From positions 4,402,001-4,466,000 of the forward strand of contig NZ_CP096034.1 of the NCBI RefSeq assembly GCF_023115465.1: a stretch of DNA of 64,000 nt. Reading direction: 5' to 3'. Shown piece by piece: positions 15,877-24,704 of the stretch (position 1 is its first letter; the number at the start of each line of letters is the position of its first letter). The notes beneath the pieces are model-generated. The model did not search any database, was not told the origin of the DNA, and saw nothing but the letters and a program-made list of their open reading frames with translations. The translations under genes were made by a program, and so were the position numbers. Source of the DNA: Gottfriedia acidiceleris. Lineage in GTDB: Bacteria > Bacillota > Bacilli > Bacillales > Bacillaceae_G.

Positions 15877-17499
15877 TTAATATGTCTTACTATACAAATG
15901 AACCTCTTTATAAATCGTGGACGTTACAAAGTGAATTCCCATATGCTTTTCTACATCGGCTAAGTACTTTTTTATTTCTTCATTCTTCTTAACAAGCTCA
16001 ACCATTTCAATATGATTAATTAATTCTGTTGAATAGTAGTTTTTACCCTTGTTCAAACTGAACCCATCAAATCCCGCAAGATACACATGATCAATAAATA
16101 AACGATTTAATAAATTAATAGCCATTAATCCTGCGTTATCTGAAATTAAGGAGTTTTCTAGCAGTAAATCAGAATAATTAACGACTATTGATGAATCCAC
16201 TTTTAAATTTGTAATATTTGACGTTGTAATCAAAGTTGTCGTAGATGGTCTATCTTTTATTACATCTTCCATACTCTTAAATCTCTTACTATTGCTAATA
16301 AAAATAGCGTTACAGTTAAAAGTACTTGGTAAAAAATTTACGCTAATAATAAATGGGGCCTCTTCGTTTATAAATGTTTTAATATTCTCTAATTCATTTT
16401 CAATTGATATACCTGGTGCAATAATAAGTACTTTTTTATTACCAATTAACTTCCTTAATCTCTTCAAACTTTCTGTATCGTCTACTAATTGCATTTGATG
16501 GCTTATGTATAAATCTTCAATATAATTTTCATCATAAATATCACGTTTTTTGTTCGGGATTTGCCTTAATATTGTATTGATTGACTTAACAGAAATGGTC
16601 TGTTTATTCATTAAATATGAAGCATAGTTAGGGTGACAATTATTGATTGCTGCTATAAAATAGGGGACGGAATAACCCCATTTAGGCTCATTAAAAAATC
16701 TACTCAAATGTTCATCTACAATTTCCAATAACGGTACTATTTTATATTTTTCCTCAATATTTTCATTAATGTACTCGGAAATTAGCTCGGTGCATAAATT
16801 TCCCGCTCCTCTTCCCATACCAAATACCGAAGAATCTATTATTATATTTCTTTTAGTGTGCAGCGTTAGCAATTCTTGGGCATTTGAAAAAGATAATTGT
16901 AAATTATTATGAGAATGGAATCCGATACTAATCGTTTTATCAAGATTGTGATCAAGCAAGTGGTACATTCTCAGTAAATTATTTTTGTACATGATCCCAA
17001 GTGTATCTACTAAGTAAAATGCATATGGTTTTAACTCATTAACTTTTTCGATTAGAGCTAACAGATTTGCATCAGTATAGCTAGTAGTACCCACTGGTTG
17101 AATAAACACTTTATACCCTTTTTCAATTAACATTTTTCCATATTCTAATGCTTCAGCAATTTCTTTTTCATTATCATGGAACGTTAATCGAATTCCATCA
17201 ATTGAAGTACCGTCATATCCTTTTATTTTATCGATTGAGATAAATGGTTGATCAATCATAGCTACGTAAATAGTATCTTTATTTTTTGGCTGAATCAGTT
17301 CTTTGATTTTTTCTACATCATTGAAAATTGTAGTATCATTATCATAATCCACATCTCTAAGAAATCCACATTCGATAATGTCAATATTAGATTGTGTCAA
17401 TTTTTCAATTACTTTTTTAACCGTTCTCTTACCAAAATTCCAATCGTTGATGTATCCACCATCGCGTAAAGTACAGTCGAGTAGCTTTATATTGTTCAC
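15877..17499 (-). CDS. DRE-TIM (HMGL-type) aldolase fused to a sialyltransferase/DUF115-like domain
   Basis: 540 residues. Residues 1-300 are an HMGL/DmpG-type aldolase: LDCTLRDGG at 7-15 (the DRE-TIM Arg-Asp), a metal-binding GFHSHNN near 195 and 'GMGRGAGN' further on. Such enzymes typically add pyruvate-type units to aldehydes, giving 4-hydroxy-2-oxo acids. From about 345 to the end a second Rossmann-like domain follows: 'KVLIIAPGISIENE', 'IISVNFLP', and 'AINLLNRLFIDHVYLAGFDGFS', reminiscent of DUF115 and GT42 sialyltransferase-like folds. Its stop overlaps the cytidylyltransferase start by 4 nt. I infer the synthesis, and perhaps transfer, of a Kdo-like sugar. Confidence 0.75.
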   Translation of the reverse strand: MNNIKLLDCTLRDGGYINDWNFGKRTVKKVIEKLTQSNIDIIECGFLRDVDYDNDTTIFNDVEKIKELIQPKNKDTIYVAMIDQPFISIDKIKGYDGTSIDGIRLTFHDNEKEIAEALEYGKMLIEKGYKVFIQPVGTTSYTDANLLALIEKVNELKPYAFYLVDTLGIMYKNNLLRMYHLLDHNLDKTISIGFHSHNNLQLSFSNAQELLTLHTKRNIIIDSSVFGMGRGAGNLCTELISEYINENIEEKYKIVPLLEIVDEHLSRFFNEPKWGYSVPYFIAAINNCHPNYASYLMNKQTISVKSINTILRQIPNKKRDIYDENYIEDLYISHQMQLVDDTESLKRLRKLIGNKKVLIIAPGISIENELENIKTFINEEAPFIISVNFLPSTFNCNAIFISNSKRFKSMEDVIKDRPSTTTLITTSNITNLKVDSSIVVNYSDLLLENSLISDNAGLMAINLLNRLFIDHVYLAGFDGFSLNKGKNYYSTELINHIEMVELVKKNEEIKKYLADVEKHMGIHFVTSTIYKEVHLYSKTY

Positions 17500-18242
17500 T
17501 CAAATACCACGCTTTCTAAACGATTTTTTATGATATCTTGTACTTTATCTAAATCTTTTGGAGTATCTACTGATAGAGTCGTCACACTTGCTTCCACAAA
17601 TTTTATCTTTTGACCATTCTCAATAAATCTAAATTCATCAATGTCTTCAGCTGCTTCTAAAGGACCTCTTGGTGCTGAATAACAGAACTCCAATGCACTT
17701 TTTGTAAAACACTGTACTCCAACGAACTTTTTATAATAGAAATCGTATGTCCCTTTTGGGTAAGGAATTGGGCTTCTGGCTAAATATAATCCATATCCAA
17801 AAACATCTGTTGCAACTTTAATCTTTGAAAAATCAACTGCCTCCAAAGGATTTTTTAACTCTGTCATTAAATTTGAAAAATATAGTGAACTCGGATCAAC
17901 CTCTTTAGGAAGAATCCTTCTAATTGCCTCAGTTTCTATTAATGGTTCATCTCCATTTACATTAATATAAAAATCCGCATCTACTACTGTAGAAACCTCG
18001 TATAGTCGGTCTAGATGTGTTTTATGATTTTCAGAAGTCATAATTGTTTTTATTCCATAGTTTTCACAAACTTCTTTAATTCGTAGATCATCTGTTGCTA
18101 CATATACCTCATTTAGTCCCTCTAATCCTTTTAATCGTTCGTGTACCCACCAAATCATTGGTTTTCCACAAATGTCCGCTAATGGTTTTCCTGGGAATCT
18201 TGACGAATTATATCTAGCTGGGATTACACCAATTATTTTCAT
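17496..18242 (-). CDS. KdsB-like CMP-ulosonate cytidylyltransferase
   Basis: 248 residues, the normal KdsB length. The nucleotide-binding motif IPARYNSSRFPGKPLADICG opens the protein, 'VYVATDDLRI' follows, and the metal-site motif YINVNGDEPLIE lies near 100. KdsB activates 3-deoxy-manno-octulosonate with CTP. In Gram-negatives this feeds LPS and capsules; here it is in a Gram-positive exopolysaccharide operon without KdsA. The substrate may be a different 3-deoxy acid delivered by the aldolase next door. Overlap of 4 nt with the aldolase gene indicates tight coupling. Confidence 0.88.
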   Translation of the reverse strand: MKIIGVIPARYNSSRFPGKPLADICGKPMIWWVHERLKGLEGLNEVYVATDDLRIKEVCENYGIKTIMTSENHKTHLDRLYEVSTVVDADFYINVNGDEPLIETEAIRRILPKEVDPSSLYFSNLMTELKNPLEAVDFSKIKVATDVFGYGLYLARSPIPYPKGTYDFYYKKFVGVQCFTKSALEFCYSAPRGPLEAAEDIDEFRFIENGQKIKFVEASVTTLSVDTPKDLDKVQDIIKNRLESVVFE

Positions 18243-18314
18243 AAATTATCCCCCTCCCGATCTCATAGTACAAAAGGTATTGTTCACTTTAAAAAATGTT
18301 CTCTTAAAATATTT

Positions 18315-19502
18315 CTACTGAATTTTTTCTACTATATAATTATTGTATTTATTTTCATTTAGCTTACTTTCATATGCTTGAAAAAATTTTATTCGCTCCA
18401 CTAGATATTCGAAATATATTCGTTCTCCTTTAAGATTTCCCTTTATCTTTCGAAGAATAAATTCTAAGTAAAATATATATCTATATATTTCCGACTGATT
18501 TACTAGAATTGCTGCCATTTCTGAGTTAATAAAATTGCCTTCTAAGTAATTCCGAATAAAAGTATGAAATACGTTTTCAAATTCTTCACTTGCTTCGTAC
18601 AACTTTTTTTCACTTACATTTGAAAATTTTTCGAATATAAGAAAGTAAAGATCAAAAAATGAACTTCTAATTTCTAAAGTATTCCAATCTATTACCTTAG
18701 TTATTTTCTTACTCTTCAGAACATTCCCTTCCCAAAAATCTCCATGGGTGAATCCTAAAACAATTTCAGTTTTTAAACAATTTTTTTTCAATTCTATATT
18801 TATCTCTGAAACAAATTCATAAATAGGTTTTATACTGTTATTTAATGTGAAATCTTCTTGTAATAAAGGATTTAACAATTCATCTATCCTCTTTGTAACG
18901 TTTTGGAGATGTTGCCCCAATGAGATTACTTGGTAGTTTTTACTAAATAAAATATCTCTTAATATAGGTAAAGCCTCTGTATGAACGTTCTGAATATTAA
19001 AGCAAGCCGGTTTTAAATTTACATAAGATTCTTTCATAAATCTATTACTAATATTCCAATCTAGTAAACTTTGGGATAGTTTACAATTTTGAGCCTCGAT
19101 TAGTTTATAAATTTTATCCTCCATTACATTTCTTGAAAAATTGTTAGGAAATATAGTCGTAACACTTTGCTCTCTAAGATTTACAATTTTATGTTCACCG
19201 TGCCCCACCAAAATTAAACAATTTCCATAATGTGATGACGACAAAGTTGGAAAAGTACCAGGCTTTACTTTATTAATTCTCTTTTTTTTATAATATAAAT
19301 ATGCAAATTCTAATACTCGAATAAGTCTAACTATTGGTATAAAAAAATTAATAAATCCAATTTTCGTCTCCCTTTCAAGAAAACCAAAAGGTTTCCCTTT
19401 AAAAAACAGGAAGAATATAAGACCAATTAAACTTTGTTCTAAGTTTATGTAAAGCGAACTATATAGAAAGTTATCTATATAAATATAAGTAAACTCCTCC
19501 AT
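18315..19502 (-). CDS. APH/choline-kinase-like phosphotransferase
   Basis: 395 residues, start supported by AGAGGGAG. The C-terminal half has the kinase signature FTHGDFWEGNVLKSKKI (catalytic Asp in H-G-D, Asn four residues on) and the metal-binding VIDWNTLE followed by 'FDLYFLIF'. This is the aminoglycoside-phosphotransferase/choline kinase fold. The N-terminal 60 residues are hydrophobic and basic and may attach to the membrane. No nucleotide-binding Gly loop is obvious, so the N-lobe is divergent. Placed directly ahead of the KdsB-like gene, it may phosphorylate a sugar or a polymer end; the substrate is unknown. Confidence 0.65.
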   Translation of the reverse strand: MEEFTYIYIDNFLYSSLYINLEQSLIGLIFFLFFKGKPFGFLERETKIGFINFFIPIVRLIRVLEFAYLYYKKKRINKVKPGTFPTLSSSHYGNCLILVGHGEHKIVNLREQSVTTIFPNNFSRNVMEDKIYKLIEAQNCKLSQSLLDWNISNRFMKESYVNLKPACFNIQNVHTEALPILRDILFSKNYQVISLGQHLQNVTKRIDELLNPLLQEDFTLNNSIKPIYEFVSEINIELKKNCLKTEIVLGFTHGDFWEGNVLKSKKITKVIDWNTLEIRSSFFDLYFLIFEKFSNVSEKKLYEASEEFENVFHTFIRNYLEGNFINSEMAAILVNQSEIYRYIFYLEFILRKIKGNLKGERIYFEYLVERIKFFQAYESKLNENKYNNYIVEKIQ

Positions 19503-19562
19503 TTAAAGCTCCCTCTTTTTGTCCTTTGATGTAAGATCTTTAATTTTTTAAGTTTAAGTAGC

Positions 19563-19580
19563 TGTTCATTATATTGAACA
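19563..19580. repeat. Palindrome in the largest gap of the distal operon
   Basis: TGTTCATTATATTGAACA: perfect 6-bp arms around TTATAT, inside a 200-bp gap without a gene between the DUF115-like and kinase genes. On the minus strand it contains a TATAAT. It could be an operator at an internal promoter; nothing else supports this. Confidence 0.25.
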
Positions 19581-19705
19581 ATGATTAAAAAAAATATCAC
19601 AAAAGGAGGTATATTCTAGCAATTAACAAATCATATTTTCTTTATTGAGAACTACTTATCACAAAAATTATCATCTTTTTAAATATCTGTCAATTTTGAT
19701 TTTAT

Positions 19706-20593
19706 TTAAGTTAAAGAAACTAAAGATTCTTCTCTTTGATTTTTTGCTAAAACGTTATCAAGATTGACTCTTTCAAAAATTTCAAGCATTCCTCCTCTAG
19801 TTGCATTTAAGATTTTAATGTTTTTCTTATCCGCATATTCCTTTGCCACTTTGTATGCATCAATCATTTTTAATCCAGCAACTGAATAATTAGAATCATG
19901 ATAATCATAATTTTTAAAATGGTGGTTCAAATCACTAGAATAATTACTATCTGCTCCAAGTAAATAGATCTCCTTAAACCCCATGTAAACTGCAATTTGA
20001 ATAAGTGAATAAGTAATTGTATATCCATCATATACAACTGCAAATGCGTCACCGCTAAATTTTGTATTATATTTTTTATGCATCCAATTATGATTTAGCA
20101 TGTTCATTGGATAAACGTAAAATTCATCCGAAACAGAATTACGTTTTAAAATAGATTCACCAATAAATTTACATTCTGATTTCAATTCTTTAATATCATC
20201 TTTAAACTTAATATAATTTCTAATATCTTGAATACCATAGTAGGTGGGTCTCCAATCTGTTTCGTTAAATGCTAGGCAAATTGAATTCATACTAAATGTA
20301 ATTTCGCCTCGAAGTTTTTCCAAATCCTCAACTTTCAGGCTTGGTCCCGTTGCAACTATAAAACATCTTTCACCTAAATGTTTATTTTTTATACTTTTTA
20401 ATTTTTCAAAACGACTCTTTCTGTCAATACGAGTTACTCTTAAAAACTTTTTAAAGTTGAATATAATATTTGGTATAATGACTGGTCTAATCATAGGAAT
20501 AAAATCATATCTTGTTTTTCTAATACAGTCATAAAAGTACAATGTAACCTTATTACTTTTTAGGATGTCTTTTAAGATATCTCTTATTGTCAT
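19706..20593 (-). CDS. DUF115/MptE-like protein, probable transferase of a CMP-activated sugar
   Basis: About 295 residues from ATG 20593 (AAGGGA nine bases before; a TTG at 20620 is the longer option). After a basic N-terminal helix comes 'CFIVATGPSLKVEDLEKL', a Gly-rich nucleotide loop shared by DUF115 proteins and GT42 sialyltransferases, then 'SMNSICLAFNETDWRPTYYGIQD' and 'YSLIQIAVYMGFKEIYLLGADSNY'. DUF115 domains occur in Maf proteins, which transfer nonulosonic acids to flagellin, and GT42 enzymes use CMP-sialate. With a CMP-sugar synthetase three genes downstream, transfer of that sugar to the growing glycan is the natural inference. No signal peptide; cytoplasmic. Confidence 0.65.
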   Translation of the reverse strand: MTIRDILKDILKSNKVTLYFYDCIRKTRYDFIPMIRPVIIPNIIFNFKKFLRVTRIDRKSRFEKLKSIKNKHLGERCFIVATGPSLKVEDLEKLRGEITFSMNSICLAFNETDWRPTYYGIQDIRNYIKFKDDIKELKSECKFIGESILKRNSVSDEFYVYPMNMLNHNWMHKKYNTKFSGDAFAVVYDGYTITYSLIQIAVYMGFKEIYLLGADSNYSSDLNHHFKNYDYHDSNYSVAGLKMIDAYKVAKEYADKKNIKILNATRGGMLEIFERVNLDNVLAKNQREESLVSLT

Positions 20594-20625
20594 ATTTCCC
20601 ATTCCCTTATTATTTTTCAATTTTT

Positions 20626-21795
20626 TTAAAAGAAAGTCCCCGTTTTAGCCTCGATTTGATCATTATTTATTTTTATTTCTTTTAACTTACTGAGCCTATC
20701 TAACAGCCTATAGTCTGAAATATTATTATCAGATAGATTAATTTTCTCTAAGTTAGATAGATATTGTATTCCATCTAGATTAGAAATATTTTGACCGCTT
20801 AAATCTACTTCCTTTATCGAAATCAATTCAGAAATCGTTATCCATTTTACACTTGGATTATGTAGATGCTGTCTAATACAACGTTCTAAATTTTGATCTA
20901 TAAATGTGGCGATTCCAGCTATTTCAGCAGTAGTATAGAATTCCAACCCTAATGATTTTGCTTCTTTAATAATTTCTTCGATCATTTTAGGTGAGGTTCT
21001 CCACGTTCCAGCGAGTTCTGATTCTTCTCCCCAACCAAAATCTTCCCATTTTACATCTTCAGGTAATATAGAATGCGACATTAAAATTAAATTTAGCCCA
21101 GTTTTCTTAACAACTCCCAAAATTCTTTTTATATACTTTTTATTTTTTAAAAATATACTATCTATACAAATAGCAGGTGCAAATCCAGTATGATTGAAGG
21201 GAGTTAAATGATCAGCAGACGAATGTCCCCTCACAACTTTAAAATACTTTGGAACGATCTCGTTTATCATTTCATCATTATATGTTGCAAAAGGAAATGA
21301 ATAGGTCACAGGCAATTTAAATTTTTCTTTTGTTTTAGAGTGAGAGTGTTTTTCTATCCATTTAAATAATGATTCTATTTCATCGTCAATCCATTTTGTT
21401 AAACCATGTTCCTCTACATATGTTTTAGCATTTTGGTGCTTAAAGCTATGATGAGCAAGTTCATGACCATTTGCTTGTAATTCTAATAATAGATCTATTT
21501 CTTTTTGATTATGTTCTCTTTCGCCTTCAAAATGGTGAAATGCGTTAATATTAAATGTTACTTTAACATCGTAATACCCAAATAAATCCATTCCATATTT
21601 ATGCCATTGCTCAACTCTAAAACTATCATCAAATGAAAATGCAATGCCAGGTTTATTTACAAAAGAAATCTCATTTCCACCTTTTTTTGGTTTTATTTTC
21701 CTTTCCATTTCCCTAATTAAATTCCCATAAAATCCATGCCAGTACCAAGTTTGGGCTGCTTTATTTTTTATTTTTTCTAATCCTCTCCTAAACAT
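20626..21795 (-). CDS. Polysaccharide deacetylase (NodB-type) with leucine-rich-repeat tail
   Basis: 389 residues, good GGAGG site. The catalytic domain has the NodB motifs IAFSFDDSFR (Asp pair, usually TFDDG), HELAHHSFKH (the H-S-x-x-H metal motif) and SFPFATYN. Residues 330-380 form two to three internalin-like leucine-rich repeats: 'VDLSGQNISNLDGIQYLSNLEKINLSDNNISD' and so on. There is no signal peptide, so it acts in the cytoplasm, presumably on lipid-linked or nucleotide-linked N-acetyl sugars. The LRR tail is not normal for this family and may dock to another operon protein. Confidence 0.78.
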   Translation of the reverse strand: MFRRGLEKIKNKAAQTWYWHGFYGNLIREMERKIKPKKGGNEISFVNKPGIAFSFDDSFRVEQWHKYGMDLFGYYDVKVTFNINAFHHFEGEREHNQKEIDLLLELQANGHELAHHSFKHQNAKTYVEEHGLTKWIDDEIESLFKWIEKHSHSKTKEKFKLPVTYSFPFATYNDEMINEIVPKYFKVVRGHSSADHLTPFNHTGFAPAICIDSIFLKNKKYIKRILGVVKKTGLNLILMSHSILPEDVKWEDFGWGEESELAGTWRTSPKMIEEIIKEAKSLGLEFYTTAEIAGIATFIDQNLERCIRQHLHNPSVKWITISELISIKEVDLSGQNISNLDGIQYLSNLEKINLSDNNISDYRLLDRLSKLKEIKINNDQIEAKTGTFF

Positions 21796-21840
21796 TACGT
21801 ACCTCCTTTAAGGATAGTTTAAATTAGATATTTTCCACTA

Positions 21841-23625
21841 TTAAATAACTGAGTGCTTTAATTTATAGTCAACTGTCACTAATCTACCTTTATTCAATTT
21901 GAAAACAATATCACAGTTTTCAATTGTACTCAGACGATGCGCAATAATAATTAACGTTTTTTCTCCCTTTAAGCCATCGATCGCTTTCATAATTTCTTTT
22001 TCTGTTTCATTATCCAGTGCAGATGTTGCTTCATCCATAAAAATTATTTCTGGGTTGTGGTATAATGCCCTTGCAATTCCAATACGTTGACGTTGTCCGC
22101 CCGATAGTCTTACTCCTCTTTCACCTACAGTTGTGTTTAATTGATTAGGAAGTGATTCAACAAATTCTTTTAATTGTGCCTGCTCTAGTGCTCTCCATAC
22201 AGCATAATCATCTATTTGATTTTCATCTAAACCAAATGCAATATTTCCACGAATTGAATCATCAGATAAAAAAATCGATTGTGGAATATAACCAATTTTT
22301 TGCTTCCATGTTGCTCTTTGATCATTTAAGTTTTTTCCATCAATTAAGATTTCTCCGTTTTCAGGGTGAAATAATCCAAGAATGATATCAACTAAAGTTG
22401 TTTTTCCAGCACCCGATTCACCAATGAATGCAACAGATTGACCGATAGGAATTTTTAAAGATACATCTCTAACTGAAAAATCTTTCTGATTAGGATATCT
22501 AAATGAGATATCCTTCAATATAATGGAATCTGTATAAACTCTTTCATTTCGGCCAAGTATCTTTGAAGAATCCTCAAGAACCAGATGGTCACTGCTTACA
22601 TGTTGATCTTTATTTAAAAACAAATCATCATATATAGTTAATAAAGCAGGTTGAGAGTAACGAATTGCCGTTATAAATCCTACAATACGAGTAATTGAAG
22701 GCATTAAACGAAATGCTGCCATAGCAAAGAGTGCCATTGTTGAAACTAGACTAGTAGTATTACTACCTTTAAAAACAATAATTAACATCGTGATCAGTAC
22801 GATTGTTACCATAATCGTTTCAATAAAATATCTCGGCACTTGATTTAACATTCCTAATTGTCGACTATTTCTTGCGCCTATTTGACTTTGAGCAGTAAAG
22901 GCATTAACAAAGAAATCTTCTTTTCCGGAAACCTTTACTTCTTTACTCGCACCTAGCCCTTGGTTTACCCACTTAATCATTGCCGCGTTTACTATTTGTT
23001 GTTCAGTACCTAGATGGCTAATTTTTTTACGAAAAAATCTAAAAAAGATAAATACACTACCACCTAGTAGTGTTGAAGCAATAATAGTTGCTAAAGGAGC
23101 CGTAAAAATTAACAAAGCTAGAATAAATGATGTTACTAAAATTTCTGTTAATAGTTGAAAACCCGATATGATAATTCCTTGGAAAACTTTTGTGATTTCT
23201 GAATTTATATTTCGGAGTAATTCTGATGTATTTCTTTGCAAATGAAATACATAAGGTTTCGTTAAATACTCCTTAAACAGGCTTCTAGATAGTCTTACTT
23301 GTTGATTTAGAATGACACGAACTTGTATATAGTTAAAAAATAATAGGTAGATGTTTTTAATAAAAAAGATTGAAAGTAATGCTATACCTGCGAATACGAT
23401 AAATCCATTAATGGAATTGAAATGAAAAAAATTATATAAAAATGATAAAATAGATTGTTCTTTAATTACCTTTGGATCAGTTAAAATTCCTACAAAAGGA
23501 AAAATTGCTCCAATTCCAATTGTTTCAAATACCGCTGCTACTATCATCATGATAAATAAAATTAATAGTTTCTTCTTTTCATTTTTGTTAAAAAGCATTA
23601 GTAATTTGCTTAACGAAGACTTCAA
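21841..23625 (-). CDS. ABC transporter, fused permease-ATPase (MsbA/PglK-type flippase)
   Basis: 594 residues from a TTG with AAAGGGTGA upstream. Six membrane helices in the first 320 residues and an ATPase with Walker A GESGAGKTT, signature LSGGQRQRIG, Walker B IIFMDEATSALD and the H-loop AHR. A half-transporter of this kind works as a homodimer. In a glycan operon without any Wzx/MATE-type flippase it most likely flips the polyprenyl-linked repeat unit, as PglK does in Campylobacter. It is preceded by a 170-nt gap and followed at 45 nt by the deacetylase. Confidence 0.88.
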   Translation of the reverse strand: MKSSLSKLLMLFNKNEKKKLLILFIMMIVAAVFETIGIGAIFPFVGILTDPKVIKEQSILSFLYNFFHFNSINGFIVFAGIALLSIFFIKNIYLLFFNYIQVRVILNQQVRLSRSLFKEYLTKPYVFHLQRNTSELLRNINSEITKVFQGIIISGFQLLTEILVTSFILALLIFTAPLATIIASTLLGGSVFIFFRFFRKKISHLGTEQQIVNAAMIKWVNQGLGASKEVKVSGKEDFFVNAFTAQSQIGARNSRQLGMLNQVPRYFIETIMVTIVLITMLIIVFKGSNTTSLVSTMALFAMAAFRLMPSITRIVGFITAIRYSQPALLTIYDDLFLNKDQHVSSDHLVLEDSSKILGRNERVYTDSIILKDISFRYPNQKDFSVRDVSLKIPIGQSVAFIGESGAGKTTLVDIILGLFHPENGEILIDGKNLNDQRATWKQKIGYIPQSIFLSDDSIRGNIAFGLDENQIDDYAVWRALEQAQLKEFVESLPNQLNTTVGERGVRLSGGQRQRIGIARALYHNPEIIFMDEATSALDNETEKEIMKAIDGLKGEKTLIIIAHRLSTIENCDIVFKLNKGRLVTVDYKLKHSVI

Positions 23626-23795
23626 AATATATCACCCTTTAAAAATAAAATAAGTAATCCATAATACTTTGAAAGGATTACTAGGTCTTTTCCCTTGTTT
23701 TAAATCTGATAGTTAATAAGATACTTTTTTACTTAATACTCATAGAAACAATTATTAAACTCTCAATAGCCATTCTATATCCCAAATTTTAGAAT

Positions 23796-24704
23796 TTACG
23801 ATATTCTGGTAACGATTTCTTCTTCATACTTAATATCATTAATTCCGTGAACATCAGTACCTTCTGGAACTTCACCTACATATTTATTTTTAATTGCTTC
23901 TTTTTCTACAGCTTTATTTAAAAACCATTCATATTCAATATCAATATGACCAATATCAATTGCATGATAGCCATAATTAGCTAAGTCATAAGCTAATACC
24001 GTAGCTGTAGGCCCAAGAGCAATTAACACTAGTTTTGACTTATCATGTTTTAATACCTCTTCAAATATTTGATCATACTTTGCAAATGCGTCAGTAGCTG
24101 GACATAAGATTCTTTTTATTGATTTGGTATTATCGAACAAATTATTTCCAATTCCTAGTCTACTTTGTTCTCCTTCAATAATAATGACCTCTTTTTGATG
24201 CCACAGCTTTTTAAAAGTCTTAAACCTAAACTCAGCCTGACTTTTGTCCTTATAGTCTATATAAAGTCGTGTGACCAATGAATCATAATAGACTTTGTTC
24301 TTTTGTAATAGTTTATAAATCTTATATCGATTTAAATTTAAGTAACGTATCCAATAATTTCTTGATCTGTCTGTACACCAGTCAACATTTTTAAAAACAT
24401 TCGGGATAAAGACTTCATGATTTTCTTGATTACTTTTAATAATTTCCCTTAATCTTAAGCTTAACTCCCCTGAATATGGCTGAAACCTTAAGCTTTTTCC
24501 GTTCATTATATTGAACTCACCATCGCCATACCTACTTATCGAACATCTATTTCGGACAATTAGGTTTAAACTTTCATCAGTTGTTTTTACAGAAGGTTGG
24601 CTAGAAAATAAAAAAACCAATCCATTAAATAGGGTGGTAATCTGTTCAATACTTCTTATTTTAATTTTTGAACCTAACACATACATTCTTCGGTATATGC
24701 TCAT
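23796..24704 (-). CDS. GT-D fold glycosyltransferase (DUF1792/SP_1767 family)
   Basis: 302 residues. The motif 'ISRYGDGEFNIM' near residue 57 carries the D-x-E of the GT-D fold first seen in streptococcal DUF1792, which adds glucose to a glycan acceptor. 'IIIEGEQSRLGIGNNLFD' and 'LVLIALGPTATVLAYDLANYGYHAIDIGHID' are further conserved blocks of this family. It is cytoplasmic. The start overlaps the stop of the upstream GT2 gene by 4 nt, so the two are translated together. Confidence 0.85.
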   Translation of the reverse strand: MSIYRRMYVLGSKIKIRSIEQITTLFNGLVFLFSSQPSVKTTDESLNLIVRNRCSISRYGDGEFNIMNGKSLRFQPYSGELSLRLREIIKSNQENHEVFIPNVFKNVDWCTDRSRNYWIRYLNLNRYKIYKLLQKNKVYYDSLVTRLYIDYKDKSQAEFRFKTFKKLWHQKEVIIIEGEQSRLGIGNNLFDNTKSIKRILCPATDAFAKYDQIFEEVLKHDKSKLVLIALGPTATVLAYDLANYGYHAIDIGHIDIEYEWFLNKAVEKEAIKNKYVGEVPEGTDVHGINDIKYEEEIVTRIS

